Positions 1 through 12,309 of a DNA stretch of 64,000 nucleotides are shown here, in pieces (the first letter of the stretch is position 1; the number at the start of each line of letters is the position of its first letter). Position numbers and translations under genes: made by a program. This DNA is from Sphingomonas sp. S-NIH.Pt15_0812 (GTDB lineage Bacteria > Pseudomonadota > Alphaproteobacteria > Sphingomonadales > Sphingomonadaceae): NCBI RefSeq assembly GCF_003951315.1, contig NZ_QLJH01000011.1, positions 68,015-132,014 of the forward strand, written 5' to 3'. The notes under the pieces are model-generated. The model did not search any database. It saw only the letters and a list, made by a program, of their open reading frames with translations, and had not been told where the DNA came from.

Positions 1-5005
<5,005 letters not shown>

Positions 5006-5048
5006 GTCTCGTTCGTGCCTCGTCAGCCAGAAATCCGGGCGCGGTTGC

Positions 5049-5101
5049 CTTGGACGGAAAAAAGCCGATCGCATGGGAATGCGTCGGCTTCAGCGTCCAA
5101 G
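5049..5101 (-). terminator. Intrinsic terminator / putative attenuator in the rpoB leader
   Basis: On the minus strand AAGCCGA-CGCAT pairs with ATGCG-A-TCGGCTT (12 bp, one bulged A, TCCC loop), followed directly by a run of six T. This is a textbook Rho-independent terminator pointing toward rpoB. A second perfect 8-bp pair, CTTGGACG (5101-5094) with CGTCCAAG (5056-5049), encloses it. It lies between the promoter at 5177-5205 and the rpoB ATG at 5005, so it must be read through or controlled for rpoBC expression. Confidence 0.75.
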
Positions 5102-5176
5102 AACCAGCAGTTTCCTATTCGTAACGACACGCTGCGCGACGGCATGTCCTATCCCGGAAAGCTGTGGTGAGAGGCG

Positions 5177-5205
5177 GATATAGGCGGCACGTCCCGGGAT
5201 GTCAA
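5177..5205 (-). promoter_or_regulatory. Consensus sigma-70-type promoter for rpoBC
   Basis: Minus-strand -35 TTGACA (5205-5200), a 17-nt spacer and -10 TATATC (5182-5177). Predicted start of transcription is near 5170, giving a leader of about 165 nt before rpoB. The -35 is a perfect consensus hexamer with ideal spacing. Confidence 0.8.
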
Positions 5206-5296
5206 AGGGGTCGGGAGAATGCGGCCGGTCGCCGTCGCGGCGCGCTTCGTCGCAGCACCGCTTGCGTGGCGGCGGAAAGCGGGGACCGGCGAGGCG

Positions 5297-6388
5297 ATGC
5301 GTTTCCGTATCGCCGCCCTTGCCCTTCTGCCGCTGGCCATGCCCCTGGCGGCGCAGGAGGTTCCGCCGACCCGCGACGACGCGATCACCGCGCCGCTGGT
5401 CCTGCCGACGACCCCGGCGCCGTCGCCATCTCCCGCGCCAATCCCCAGTCCGGTGCCCACGCCACCGCCACCCGTGGTCAGCTTGCCATCGCCGGTGCGT
5501 CCGTCGCCGACCCCCCGCGCCACGGCTGCGGCCGGAGCGGTCGCCCGCCCATCGCTATCGCCGACGCCGACGCCACGTCCAACACCTACCCCGTCAGCCA
5601 CGCCGGTCGCCCGTCCGACAGAAGTCGCTCCGTCCGCGCCGCTGCCCGAGGTGACGCCGGCCCCTGCGGCATCTCCGACGCCCGCCGTCTCGCCGCCGGC
5701 GACCGTTCCGGAAGAGGGGGGCGGGGCATGGTGGCTGGTTCCGCTGCTGCTCGCCCTGGTTGCCGCCGGCTGGGTGATGCTGCGGCGGTCGCGGGCCGAT
5801 GCCGCGCCGGATGAGCCGGAGGATCGCCTCCCAGCCGAGAGGCCGGCGAAGCCCGCGCCCGTGCCGGCCCCTCCGGCCGCACCCTCGGTCACGCTGCGGC
5901 CGCTGCGGATCGGCCTCAACATGCTCACCGCCACCTTCGAGGGCGAGATCCTGCTGTCGAGCGAGGAGGCGATGGAGGATGTCCGGGTCAGCCTGCATCT
6001 GATGGCGGCATCGAAGGATGAGGGGCAGGCCATTGCCGCCCTGCACGATGCCCCCATCGGTCGCACGGTGGTGCCGGCCTTCGGCCTCGCGCCCGGCAGT
6101 GCCCGTACGGTGCGCGGCATCGGCGTGCTGGCGCGTGAGGCGACCGGCGGGCTGGAGGCGGCGGGGCGCCCCTTGTTCGTGCCGCTGGTCGCGGTGCGGC
6201 TCGGCTGGCGCGACGCGGGTGGCGTTCACCACCTGATCCAGGCCTTTGCGGTGGGGGTGGAGCGCGTCGACTCGCCCAAGCTCGCCCCCATCTGGCTCGA
6301 CCAGCCGGCGCGCAGCTACGAACAGATCGCTGCCCGGCCGCATGGCAGGCCGATGGTTCGCGACGCGGCGATCGTCGGGGAGCGTTAA
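5297..6388 (+). CDS. Secreted/anchored proline-rich single-pass membrane protein, unknown function
   Basis: Hypothetical 363-aa protein. Chosen start MRFRIAALALLPLAMPLAAQ (ATG 5297) gives a clear signal peptide of ~20 residues; the frame is open to 5219 but those codons overlap the rpoB promoter side and lack signal character. Residues ~30-140 are a low-complexity Pro/Ser/Thr/Ala stretch rich in PSPxP and PTPxP, suited to spanning the periplasm or cell wall. A hydrophobic segment at ~145-163 (starting WWLVPLLLALVAAGW) is followed by RRSR, then a ~200-aa soluble domain rich in acidic residues and Pro. With a cleaved signal the C-terminal domain would be cytoplasmic. Divergent from rpoB. I recognise no family for the C-terminal domain. 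Confidence 0.7.
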   Translation: MRFRIAALALLPLAMPLAAQEVPPTRDDAITAPLVLPTTPAPSPSPAPIPSPVPTPPPPVVSLPSPVRPSPTPRATAAAGAVARPSLSPTPTPRPTPTPSATPVARPTEVAPSAPLPEVTPAPAASPTPAVSPPATVPEEGGGAWWLVPLLLALVAAGWVMLRRSRADAAPDEPEDRLPAERPAKPAPVPAPPAAPSVTLRPLRIGLNMLTATFEGEILLSSEEAMEDVRVSLHLMAASKDEGQAIAALHDAPIGRTVVPAFGLAPGSARTVRGIGVLAREATGGLEAAGRPLFVPLVAVRLGWRDAGGVHHLIQAFAVGVERVDSPKLAPIWLDQPARSYEQIAARPHGRPMVRDAAIVGER

Positions 6389-6407
6389 TTCATGATGCCC
6401 GTCGCTA

Positions 6408-6436
6408 GCGTCACGGAACCGTCATCAAACTGTCGC
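6408..6436 (+). promoter_or_regulatory. Candidate Pho box (three half-sites) upstream of the PiT gene
   Basis: Three 7-mers in direct repeat with exact 11-nt periodicity: GCGTCAC (6408), CCGTCAT (6419), CTGTCGC (6430), separated by the 4-mers GGAA and CAAA. This resembles the PhoB consensus CTGTCAT-N4-CTGTCAT. The array ends 22 nt before the ATG at 6459. Confidence 0.6.
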
Positions 6437-6458
6437 ACGATCCCGCGATAGGCGGGGC

Positions 6459-8099
6459 ATGGCCACTACAGCATTGACTGGCGGTGAATCCGAATCCCGG
6501 GTTCGCGGTCCGCATCTCGACGCCAGCCTGCATCCGGCGGGCCGTTGGATTTTCGCCGCCCTCGTGATCGGCGGCCTCGCCTATGCGGGGATCAGCATCG
6601 TCGACGACACCGCACAGGTCGGCGAGCGCCTGGCGACGGGGGCGCTGCTGTTTCTGGGGCTGGCGCTGGTCATCGCGCTCGGCTTCGAATTCGTGAACGG
6701 CTTCCACGACACCGCCAATGCGGTGGCGACCGTGATCTACACGCATGCCATGCCCGCGCCGCTGGCGGTGATCTGGTCCGGCGTCTTCAACTTCCTCGGC
6801 GTGCTCGTCTCCTCGGGTGCGGTCGCCTATTCGATCATCACGCTGCTGCCGGTCGATCTGGTGCTGCATGTCGGCAGCGCGGGCGGCTATGCGATGATCT
6901 TCGCGCTGCTGCTCGCGGCGGTGGGCTGGAACCTCGCCACCTGGGCAGTCGGGCTGCCCAATTCGTCCAGCCATGCGCTGATCGGCTCGATCCTGGGCGT
7001 CGGCGTCGCCAACCAGATGCTGGCGGGCGGCAGCGGCACCGCCGGGCTCGACTGGGAGCAGGTGCGCAAGGTCATGTCGGCGCTGCTGGTCAGTCCGCTG
7101 ATCGGCTTCGTCGCGGCGTTCATGCTGCTGCTGGTGATGAAGCGGCTCAAGCCCGACCCGGTCCTCTATGCCGAGCCGAAGGGCGACCAGCCGCCGCCCA
7201 AAGGCATCCGCGCCCTCCTGATCTTCACCTGCACCGCCGTCAGCTTCGCGCATGGCAATAATGACGGGCAGAAGGGCATGGGCCTGATCATGCTGATCCT
7301 GATCGGCTGCGCGCCCACCGCCTATGCGCTCAACCGCACCCTGCCGGCGCAGGAGACGCCGGCCTTCCTCCGCGCCGCCGATGCCGCCGAGCTGGCCTTT
7401 CGCCGCCAGGCGCAGGGACTGACGCCCGATCCGGCGGCGGCGCGCGTCGCGCTGACCGATGCGCTGCGCCTGCGGCACATCGAGGGGGCGCGCACCTTCG
7501 CGGCGCTCGCCTCGCTGTCGGACGATGTCAGCCAGCGGATCGCCGCGCACGGGTCGCTGGGCAGGGTGCCGGCGGCGGAGACGCCGAACCTGCGCAACGA
7601 CATGTATCTGGTGCTCGACGCCTCGATCCTGGCCAAGCAATCGGCGCGGACGCGCGCGGTCATGACCGCCGCCGAGCTGGATGCGGTCGATGCCTATGAC
7701 AAGAAGCTGCAGGACGGCACGCGCTACATCCCCGGCTGGGTCAAGGTCGCGGTGGCGCTGGCGCTGGGCCTGGGCACCATGGTCGGCTGGCGTCGGATCG
7801 TCGTCACGGTCGGCGAGCGGATCGGCAAGACCCACCTGACCTATGGCATGGGCGCGGCGGCGGAGCTGGTCGCGGCCTCCACCATCCTGCTGGCGGTCAA
7901 GTTCGGCATGCCGGTGTCGACCACGCATATCCTGTCGTCGGGCGTCGCGGGCGCATCGGTCGCGAACGGCGCAGGGTTGCAGGCGCGGACGGTGCGCAAC
8001 ATGGTGCTGGCCTGGGTGCTGACGCTGCCGGCGGCGATGCTGCTGTCGGGCACGCTCTACTGGGCGCTGCTCGGCCTGGCCCGCACCCTCGGCCTGTAA
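6459..8099 (+). CDS. Inorganic phosphate transporter, PiT family
   Basis: Low-affinity H+- or metal-phosphate-coupled transporter of the inner membrane. The duplicated PiT signatures are visible: GFEFVNGFHDTANAVATVIY (~residue 70) and FAHGNNDGQKG in the second half, plus PNSSSHALIGSILG and the C-terminal PVSTTHILSSGVAG. Of 546 aa, a ~120-residue hydrophilic stretch (about 290-415) separates the two membrane halves, as in longer proteobacterial Pit proteins. The start at 6459 lacks a good ribosome-binding site. A GATAGG -10-like motif ends only a few bases before the ATG, so the mRNA could be nearly leaderless. An upstream Pho-box array suggests PhoB control; in Sinorhizobium PhoB represses pit, so the sign cannot be read from sequence. 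No pho regulator is adjacent. Confidence 0.93.
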   Translation: MATTALTGGESESRVRGPHLDASLHPAGRWIFAALVIGGLAYAGISIVDDTAQVGERLATGALLFLGLALVIALGFEFVNGFHDTANAVATVIYTHAMPAPLAVIWSGVFNFLGVLVSSGAVAYSIITLLPVDLVLHVGSAGGYAMIFALLLAAVGWNLATWAVGLPNSSSHALIGSILGVGVANQMLAGGSGTAGLDWEQVRKVMSALLVSPLIGFVAAFMLLLVMKRLKPDPVLYAEPKGDQPPPKGIRALLIFTCTAVSFAHGNNDGQKGMGLIMLILIGCAPTAYALNRTLPAQETPAFLRAADAAELAFRRQAQGLTPDPAAARVALTDALRLRHIEGARTFAALASLSDDVSQRIAAHGSLGRVPAAETPNLRNDMYLVLDASILAKQSARTRAVMTAAELDAVDAYDKKLQDGTRYIPGWVKVAVALALGLGTMVGWRRIVVTVGERIGKTHLTYGMGAAAELVAASTILLAVKFGMPVSTTHILSSGVAGASVANGAGLQARTVRNMVLAWVLTLPAAMLLSGTLYWALLGLARTLGL

Positions 8100-8189
8100 G
8101 CGACTGGACGGCCGATTTTTCATATGCGGCAGTAGCCCTGTCCGTCTCTTTCCTTTGTGCGGCGATCGTGGAAGAAGGGTGCCATCGCC

Positions 8190-9218
8190 ATGCAACAGAA
8201 TGACAGCCCGCTCGCGACCGATCAGGTCCGCACGATCAACGACCTCGCCCGGCTGGCGGGCGTCTCCGCCGGCACCGTCTCGCGGGCGCTGGCGGGCAAG
8301 TCCGTCGTCAACGACGAGACGCGCCGCCGGATCGAGGAACTGGCGGCGCAGCACCAGTTCCGCCCCAACCAGATGGCGCGGCGCCTGCGCACGCAGCAGA
8401 CGGGGCTGATCGGCGTCGTCGTGCCCCTGGGGCATGAGCGTCGCCAGCATCTGTCCGACCCCTTCTTCATGAGCCTGCTCGGCCCTTTGGCGGATGCGCT
8501 GACCGAGCGCGGCTATGACCTGATGCTGTCGCGCGTCATCCCCGATGCGGACGACTGGCTGGAGCGGATCGTCACCTCCGGGATGCTCGACGGCGTGCTG
8601 GTGATCGGCCAGTCCGACCAGTTCGAGACGATCGAGCGCGTCGCCGCGCGCTATCGCCCGCTGGTGGTGTGGGGCAGCACCCTGCCGGGACAGCGCCACT
8701 GCGCGGTCGGCGTCGACAATTTCGAGGGCGGGCGACTGGTCGGCGAGCGGCTGATCGCGCGCGGGTGCCGGCGGCTTGCCTTTCTGGGCGAGATCCGATC
8801 GCTGGAGATTTTCGAGCGGCATCGCGGACTGTGCGCGGCGGCGGCGGCGGCGGGGCTGGACGCACCGCTGCAACTCGACACGCATCTCGCATCGGACGGC
8901 ATGGCGGGCGAGATCGCCGCGCATCTCGACCGGATCGAGGGTCAGGTGGACGGCATCGCCGCCGCGTCGGACCTGATCGCGATGCGCGCGGTGCGCGACC
9001 TGACCGACCGGGGCCTGCGCGTGCCCGACGACATGGCGATCACCGGCTTCGACGACCTGCCCTTCGCCGAATATATGATCCCGCGCATCACCACCGTGCG
9101 GCAGGATCTGGCGACCGGCGCCAAGGCGATGGTCGAGGCCTTGTTCGCGCGGATCGACGGCAGCGAGGCCCCGTCGGTGGAGATGCGACCGGTGCTGGTG
9201 GAGCGGGATACGGCCTGA
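8190..9218 (+). CDS. LacI-family transcriptional regulator
   Basis: DNA-binding repressor/activator with an N-terminal helix-turn-helix (INDLARLAGVSAGTVSRALA, about residues 13-32 from this start) and a hinge region ending RPNQMARRLRTQQT, followed by a periplasmic-binding-protein-like sugar domain (about 65-340) with the usual AITGFDDLPFAEYMIPRITT near the C-terminus. Start ATG 8190 (MQQND) is preferred over the in-frame ATG at 8157 because an AAGAAGGG ribosome-binding site sits 9 nt upstream of it; length 342 aa is typical. Effector unknown. The nearest carbohydrate genes are the sucrose symporter and GH68 enzyme 2-4.5 kb downstream, a plausible but unproven target. Confidence 0.92.
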   Translation: MQQNDSPLATDQVRTINDLARLAGVSAGTVSRALAGKSVVNDETRRRIEELAAQHQFRPNQMARRLRTQQTGLIGVVVPLGHERRQHLSDPFFMSLLGPLADALTERGYDLMLSRVIPDADDWLERIVTSGMLDGVLVIGQSDQFETIERVAARYRPLVVWGSTLPGQRHCAVGVDNFEGGRLVGERLIARGCRRLAFLGEIRSLEIFERHRGLCAAAAAAGLDAPLQLDTHLASDGMAGEIAAHLDRIEGQVDGIAAASDLIAMRAVRDLTDRGLRVPDDMAITGFDDLPFAEYMIPRITTVRQDLATGAKAMVEALFARIDGSEAPSVEMRPVLVERDTA

Positions 9219-9277
9219 CGGGCTACATTTGTTCCGTTTTGTTGGACAAAGCAGGTACGAAGCCCTAGCCGCGCGAC

Positions 9278-9811
9278 ATGGCGGCCTCCCTGTTCCTTCT
9301 GCTCGCGGTGATCCTGGCCTTTACCGGTGGCGACGGACCATGGGTCCTTGGCGCCACGGTGGTGCTGGCGGCGGCGGCGGGCACGCGGTTGCCCGATCTG
9401 GATACACCCTTGCGGTTGGGGCATCGCAGCGCGCTGATCCACAGCGTCCTGCCGGCCTTGGTCGCGATGCTCGACGTCCGCACCTGGCCGGTCGCGGCGG
9501 GGCTGGGGCTTGGTATCGGTCTGCATCTGGCTGCCGACCTGTTTCCGGGCAGTATGCGCGGCTATGCGACGATCAAGCTGCCGCTGGGGGGATCGATCGG
9601 CGTATGGCCGTCCTATCTCTGGATCGCGGCCCATGCGGCGGGCAATCTGATCGGCGGCACCCTGTTGCTGGAACGGATCGCCGATCGGCCGGTGGCCGTC
9701 GGCGCGCTGGCCGCGAGCGGCGTGGTCGGCCTGGCCTATCTGGTGCGGGCGCAGGGCGGATTGTGCGCGCTGGCGCTACTGGGTACGATCGGCTGGTTCC
9801 TCCACCGATAG
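9278..9811 (+). CDS. DUF457/YdjM-like membrane protein
   Basis: 177-aa integral membrane protein with about five hydrophobic segments. It carries LPDLDTPLRLGHRSALIHSV followed later by GIGLHLAADLFP. The order [LPD-D]...HRxxxHS...HLxxD resembles the YdjM/DUF457 'membrane-bound metal-dependent hydrolase' family, in which these His/Asp residues are thought to bind metal. The match is by motif only. No convincing ribosome-binding site precedes the ATG. It follows the lacI-type gene by 59 bp on the same strand and is convergent with the TetR gene. Confidence 0.6.
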   Translation: MAASLFLLLAVILAFTGGDGPWVLGATVVLAAAAGTRLPDLDTPLRLGHRSALIHSVLPALVAMLDVRTWPVAAGLGLGIGLHLAADLFPGSMRGYATIKLPLGGSIGVWPSYLWIAAHAAGNLIGGTLLLERIADRPVAVGALAASGVVGLAYLVRAQGGLCALALLGTIGWFLHR

Positions 9812-9830
9812 CGACGCGGCCGGACGGGGA

Positions 9831-10382
9831 TCAGCCCGCCACGCGCCGGATCACCGCCTCGACCTGTTCGGGCGTCAGCGGATCGGTATCGACCGAGTCA
9901 TGGATGCCGATCCCCTCGATCAGCGCATCGATCGCGCGGGCCGTCAGGGGATCGAAATGCCGCTCGAGCGCGGCCCGGCTCCGCGCCATCCAGCCGCGCA
10001 TGATCGCCGCGATCTCCGGGTGCCGCGCAGCATAGGCATAGAGTTCGTAACTGAGCAGCAGGGTCTGCGGCGTCGACCAGAGATTGCCGGCGATGACGTC
10101 GACCGTCGCCGTGATCGCTTCCTCGCGCGTCGTCGCCTGTTCCAGCCGCGCCAGTACGCCGTCCGAACTCGCTTCCGCCACCTGCTCGAAGGCCAGGCGG
10201 ATCAGTTCGTCCAGTCCGGTGAAGTGATAGGTGAGCGAGCCGAGCGGTACGTCGGCGACGGCGGCGATGCGGCGATGGGTGGTGCCGGCCACGCCCTCCG
10301 CCTCGATCACCGCGATCGTCGCATCGATGATCCGGCGACGGCGATCGGGATCGACGCGGCGGCGGGGCGGCGAGCTGGTCAT
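9831..10382 (-). CDS. TetR-family transcriptional regulator
   Basis: 183-aa repressor-like protein. The N-terminal helix-turn-helix is clear: RRRIIDATIAVIEAEGVAGT, then THRRIAAVADVPLGSLTYHF (about residues 15-55), followed by a helical ligand domain. The start MTSSPPRRRVDPDRRRR at 10382 is preferred; the frame is open to 10451, but the extra codons cover the putative operator at 10412-10425. Divergent from the DUF1349 gene, sharing a ~98-bp intergenic region with a TGTACA inverted repeat, so autoregulation and control of the divergent gene are both likely. Confidence 0.92.
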   Translation of the reverse strand: MTSSPPRRRVDPDRRRRIIDATIAVIEAEGVAGTTHRRIAAVADVPLGSLTYHFTGLDELIRLAFEQVAEASSDGVLARLEQATTREEAITATVDVIAGNLWSTPQTLLLSYELYAYAARHPEIAAIMRGWMARSRAALERHFDPLTARAIDALIEGIGIHDSVDTDPLTPEQVEAVIRRVAG

Positions 10383-10411
10383 GACGGCGGAGAAATCCCG
10401 GTTGCACGATG

Positions 10412-10425
10412 TGTACAAATGTACA
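10412..10425. promoter_or_regulatory. Candidate TetR operator
   Basis: TGTACA-AA-TGTACA, two self-palindromic hexamers spaced by 2 bp, in the divergent region between the TetR gene (ATG 10382, minus) and the DUF1349 gene (ATG 10481, plus). Position and symmetry are typical of TetR-family operators. Confidence 0.5.
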
Positions 10426-10480
10426 TAACGATGTTCAGCATAGCGCAGCATGGCGATCGGGCCATCCGGGAAAGGGATTT

Positions 10481-11152
10481 ATGGACGCGATGACCAGGCG
10501 GGGCATGATCGGCGGCACGCTGGCCACGGGCGCGCTGATGGGACTGGAAGGCACGGCCAAGGCGGCGGCCGGGGGGCCCTGGTCGCAGGGCGTGTGGCTG
10601 AACCGCCCGGCCCGGACGAGCATCACCGGCGATGCGCTGGCGATCGTCACGGACAAGGGCACCGATTTCTGGCGCGAGACCCATTACGGCTTCACCCGGG
10701 ATTCCGGCCATTTCCTCGGCTTCGAGACGGGCGACGCCTTCACCGCCCAGCTGCGCATCCGCGGCGCGTACCAGAAGCTCTACGATCAGGCCGGCATCAT
10801 GGTGCGGCTCGACGAGCGGCGCTGGGTCAAGGCGGGGATCGAACTGTCCGATGGTCGGGCGATGCTGAGCAGCGTGCTGACCGACGGCCGGTCGGACTGG
10901 GCGACCGGCCCCTATGAGGGCGACGCCCGTGATTTCTGGATGCGCGCGACGGTGGCGAAGGGCGTGCTGCGGCTCCAGGTGTCGGCGGACGGCCGGCACT
11001 GGCCGCTGGTGCGGCTCTGCCCGTTCCCCGTCGCCACGCGATACCGCGTCGGCCCGATGGCCTGCACGCCGGAGCGTGCGGGCCTGGCGGTGCGGTTCAG
11101 CGACTGGTCGTTGACGCCGCCGCTGGGCAAGGACCTGCATGATCTGAGCTGA
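10481..11152 (+). CDS. DUF1349-family protein with Tat-like leader
   Basis: 223 aa. The start ATG 10481 is set by GGGAAAGGGA just upstream; the in-frame upstream start at 10409 would run through the operator. The N-terminus (TRRGMIGGTLATGALMG) resembles a twin-arginine signal. The mature part shows the DUF1349 (concanavalin-like jelly-roll) pattern: DFWRETHYGFTRDSGHFLG, GIMVRLDERRWVKAGIELSD, DFWMRA, LRLQVSADGRHW, and a C-terminal VGPMACTPERAGLAVRFSDW. Members are carbohydrate-associated but mostly without assigned activity. Convergent with the GH68 gene, whose 3' end overlaps this one by 56 bp. Likely controlled by the divergent TetR. Confidence 0.8.
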   Translation: MDAMTRRGMIGGTLATGALMGLEGTAKAAAGGPWSQGVWLNRPARTSITGDALAIVTDKGTDFWRETHYGFTRDSGHFLGFETGDAFTAQLRIRGAYQKLYDQAGIMVRLDERRWVKAGIELSDGRAMLSSVLTDGRSDWATGPYEGDARDFWMRATVAKGVLRLQVSADGRHWPLVRLCPFPVATRYRVGPMACTPERAGLAVRFSDWSLTPPLGKDLHDLS

Positions 11153-12260
11153 CCGACACGATCGTCGCCGTCTCCCCCGCCAGCGCCAGCCGGAACCAGG
11201 GCGCGACGGTGCCACCGAAATGCGCGCGGCGGATGGCGGCGGTATCGGGCGCGCGGCCATCCAGGCCCCAGAAGTCGGCGAAGCTGATCACGTCCAGCTC
11301 GCCCGTCACCCACCAGCAATAGGCCTGGAACGGTTCGGCGGGCGGATTGCCGGCGACCAGCCCGCTGCCGTTGAGCGGCCGCCACGGCCCCGCCATCGAG
11401 TTCGCGACCATGCCATAGAGGCCGGTCGGCGCGCCTAGGCCCGGGGCGAAGCGCTTCGCCTGGGTCGACCAGAACAGATAGTAGAGGCCGTCCCGGACGA
11501 TGATATGCGGGCGTTCCAACTCGCTGTTGACTTCAATCGCCTCCACCAGGGGGCGCTGGAGGTGCCACGCGCCATCGTCCCGTCGCGCCACGCCGATGAC
11601 GCCGTCGATCCGCGCGTCGGTCCAGCCGGCCGAGCCGACGAACAGCAGATACTCGCGATCGTCGGCCGGATCGCGGAAATAGCCCGGATCGCGAAAGCCC
11701 TTGATCCCGTGGGCGGGGGCCTCCGCCTCGTTGGCGACGACATAATCCCTGCCATCTGCGAAGACCGATTCCACCGGCGTAGTCCAATCGCTCAGACGGC
11801 CCTCGGCGAACACGCCTTGCGCCTCGAACAGGCGCTGCTCGAACCGGGGGCCGCCCTCGCGCCGTCCGGAGGCGGTGAAATAGAGGGTGAGGGTGCGATC
11901 GTCCGCTGCCAGCACCGCCGATCCCGACCACTCGCGGCTGCCGGGCGAGAAGCCGTCCGGAAAGGCATCGCCATGGTCGCGCCAGCCATCCGCGCCCAGG
12001 CTGGTCAGGCGGATGCGCGCCAGGTCATGTCGGTCGTCCGGATCGTCGCATTGGGGCGCGTCGAGGAAGAACCACCAGCTTCGCCCGTCGATACAGGCGG
12101 TGCGACCATCGGCATAGCCGATCGGCCACATGTCCCAGACGTCGCGGCCGGGCAGTACCGGAACCAGGTCGCCGATGCGGATGACGGGCAGGGCGGCGGC
12201 CGGCTGATCGGCGGCCAGCGCGGCAGAGGCGGCAGACCAATGGGTGGGCGATGAAGACAT
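11097..12260 (-). CDS. Glycoside hydrolase family 68 (levansucrase/beta-fructofuranosidase type)
   Basis: 387-aa five-bladed beta-propeller enzyme acting on sucrose: hydrolysis and/or fructosyl transfer to levan or fructooligosaccharides. All three GH68 catalytic acids are visible: nucleophile Asp43 in DVWDMWP, transition-state stabiliser Asp191 in GFRDPGY, and acid/base Glu249 in NSELERPH; the WSGSA motif is at 111-115. There is no signal peptide, so it may be cytoplasmic or exported by a non-classical route, as reported for Zymomonas fructosyltransferases. It follows the SUT-like symporter by 49 bp on the same strand, forming a sucrose uptake-and-cleavage unit. The last ~18 codons overlap the DUF1349 gene antisense. 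Levansucrase versus invertase activity cannot be told from sequence alone. Confidence 0.9.
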   Translation of the reverse strand: MSSSPTHWSAASAALAADQPAAALPVIRIGDLVPVLPGRDVWDMWPIGYADGRTACIDGRSWWFFLDAPQCDDPDDRHDLARIRLTSLGADGWRDHGDAFPDGFSPGSREWSGSAVLAADDRTLTLYFTASGRREGGPRFEQRLFEAQGVFAEGRLSDWTTPVESVFADGRDYVVANEAEAPAHGIKGFRDPGYFRDPADDREYLLFVGSAGWTDARIDGVIGVARRDDGAWHLQRPLVEAIEVNSELERPHIIVRDGLYYLFWSTQAKRFAPGLGAPTGLYGMVANSMAGPWRPLNGSGLVAGNPPAEPFQAYCWWVTGELDVISFADFWGLDGRAPDTAAIRRAHFGGTVAPWFRLALAGETATIVSVSSDHAGPCPAAASTTSR

Positions 12261-12309
12261 GCGGCATCCAATGACGAAGAAGGGAAAAGGGGGAGGGGCC
12301 GGCCGGCGG

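Noticed and set aside
6411..8924. 837-codon minus-strand frame across PiT and the LacI gene
   Set aside because: Arg/Gln/His-rich shadow of two clearly coding plus-strand genes; spans their intergenic promoter.
9228..9252. GTTC...TTGG resembling an alphaproteobacterial LexA box before the DUF457-like gene
   Set aside because: The second half does not match GTTC and no damage-response gene follows.
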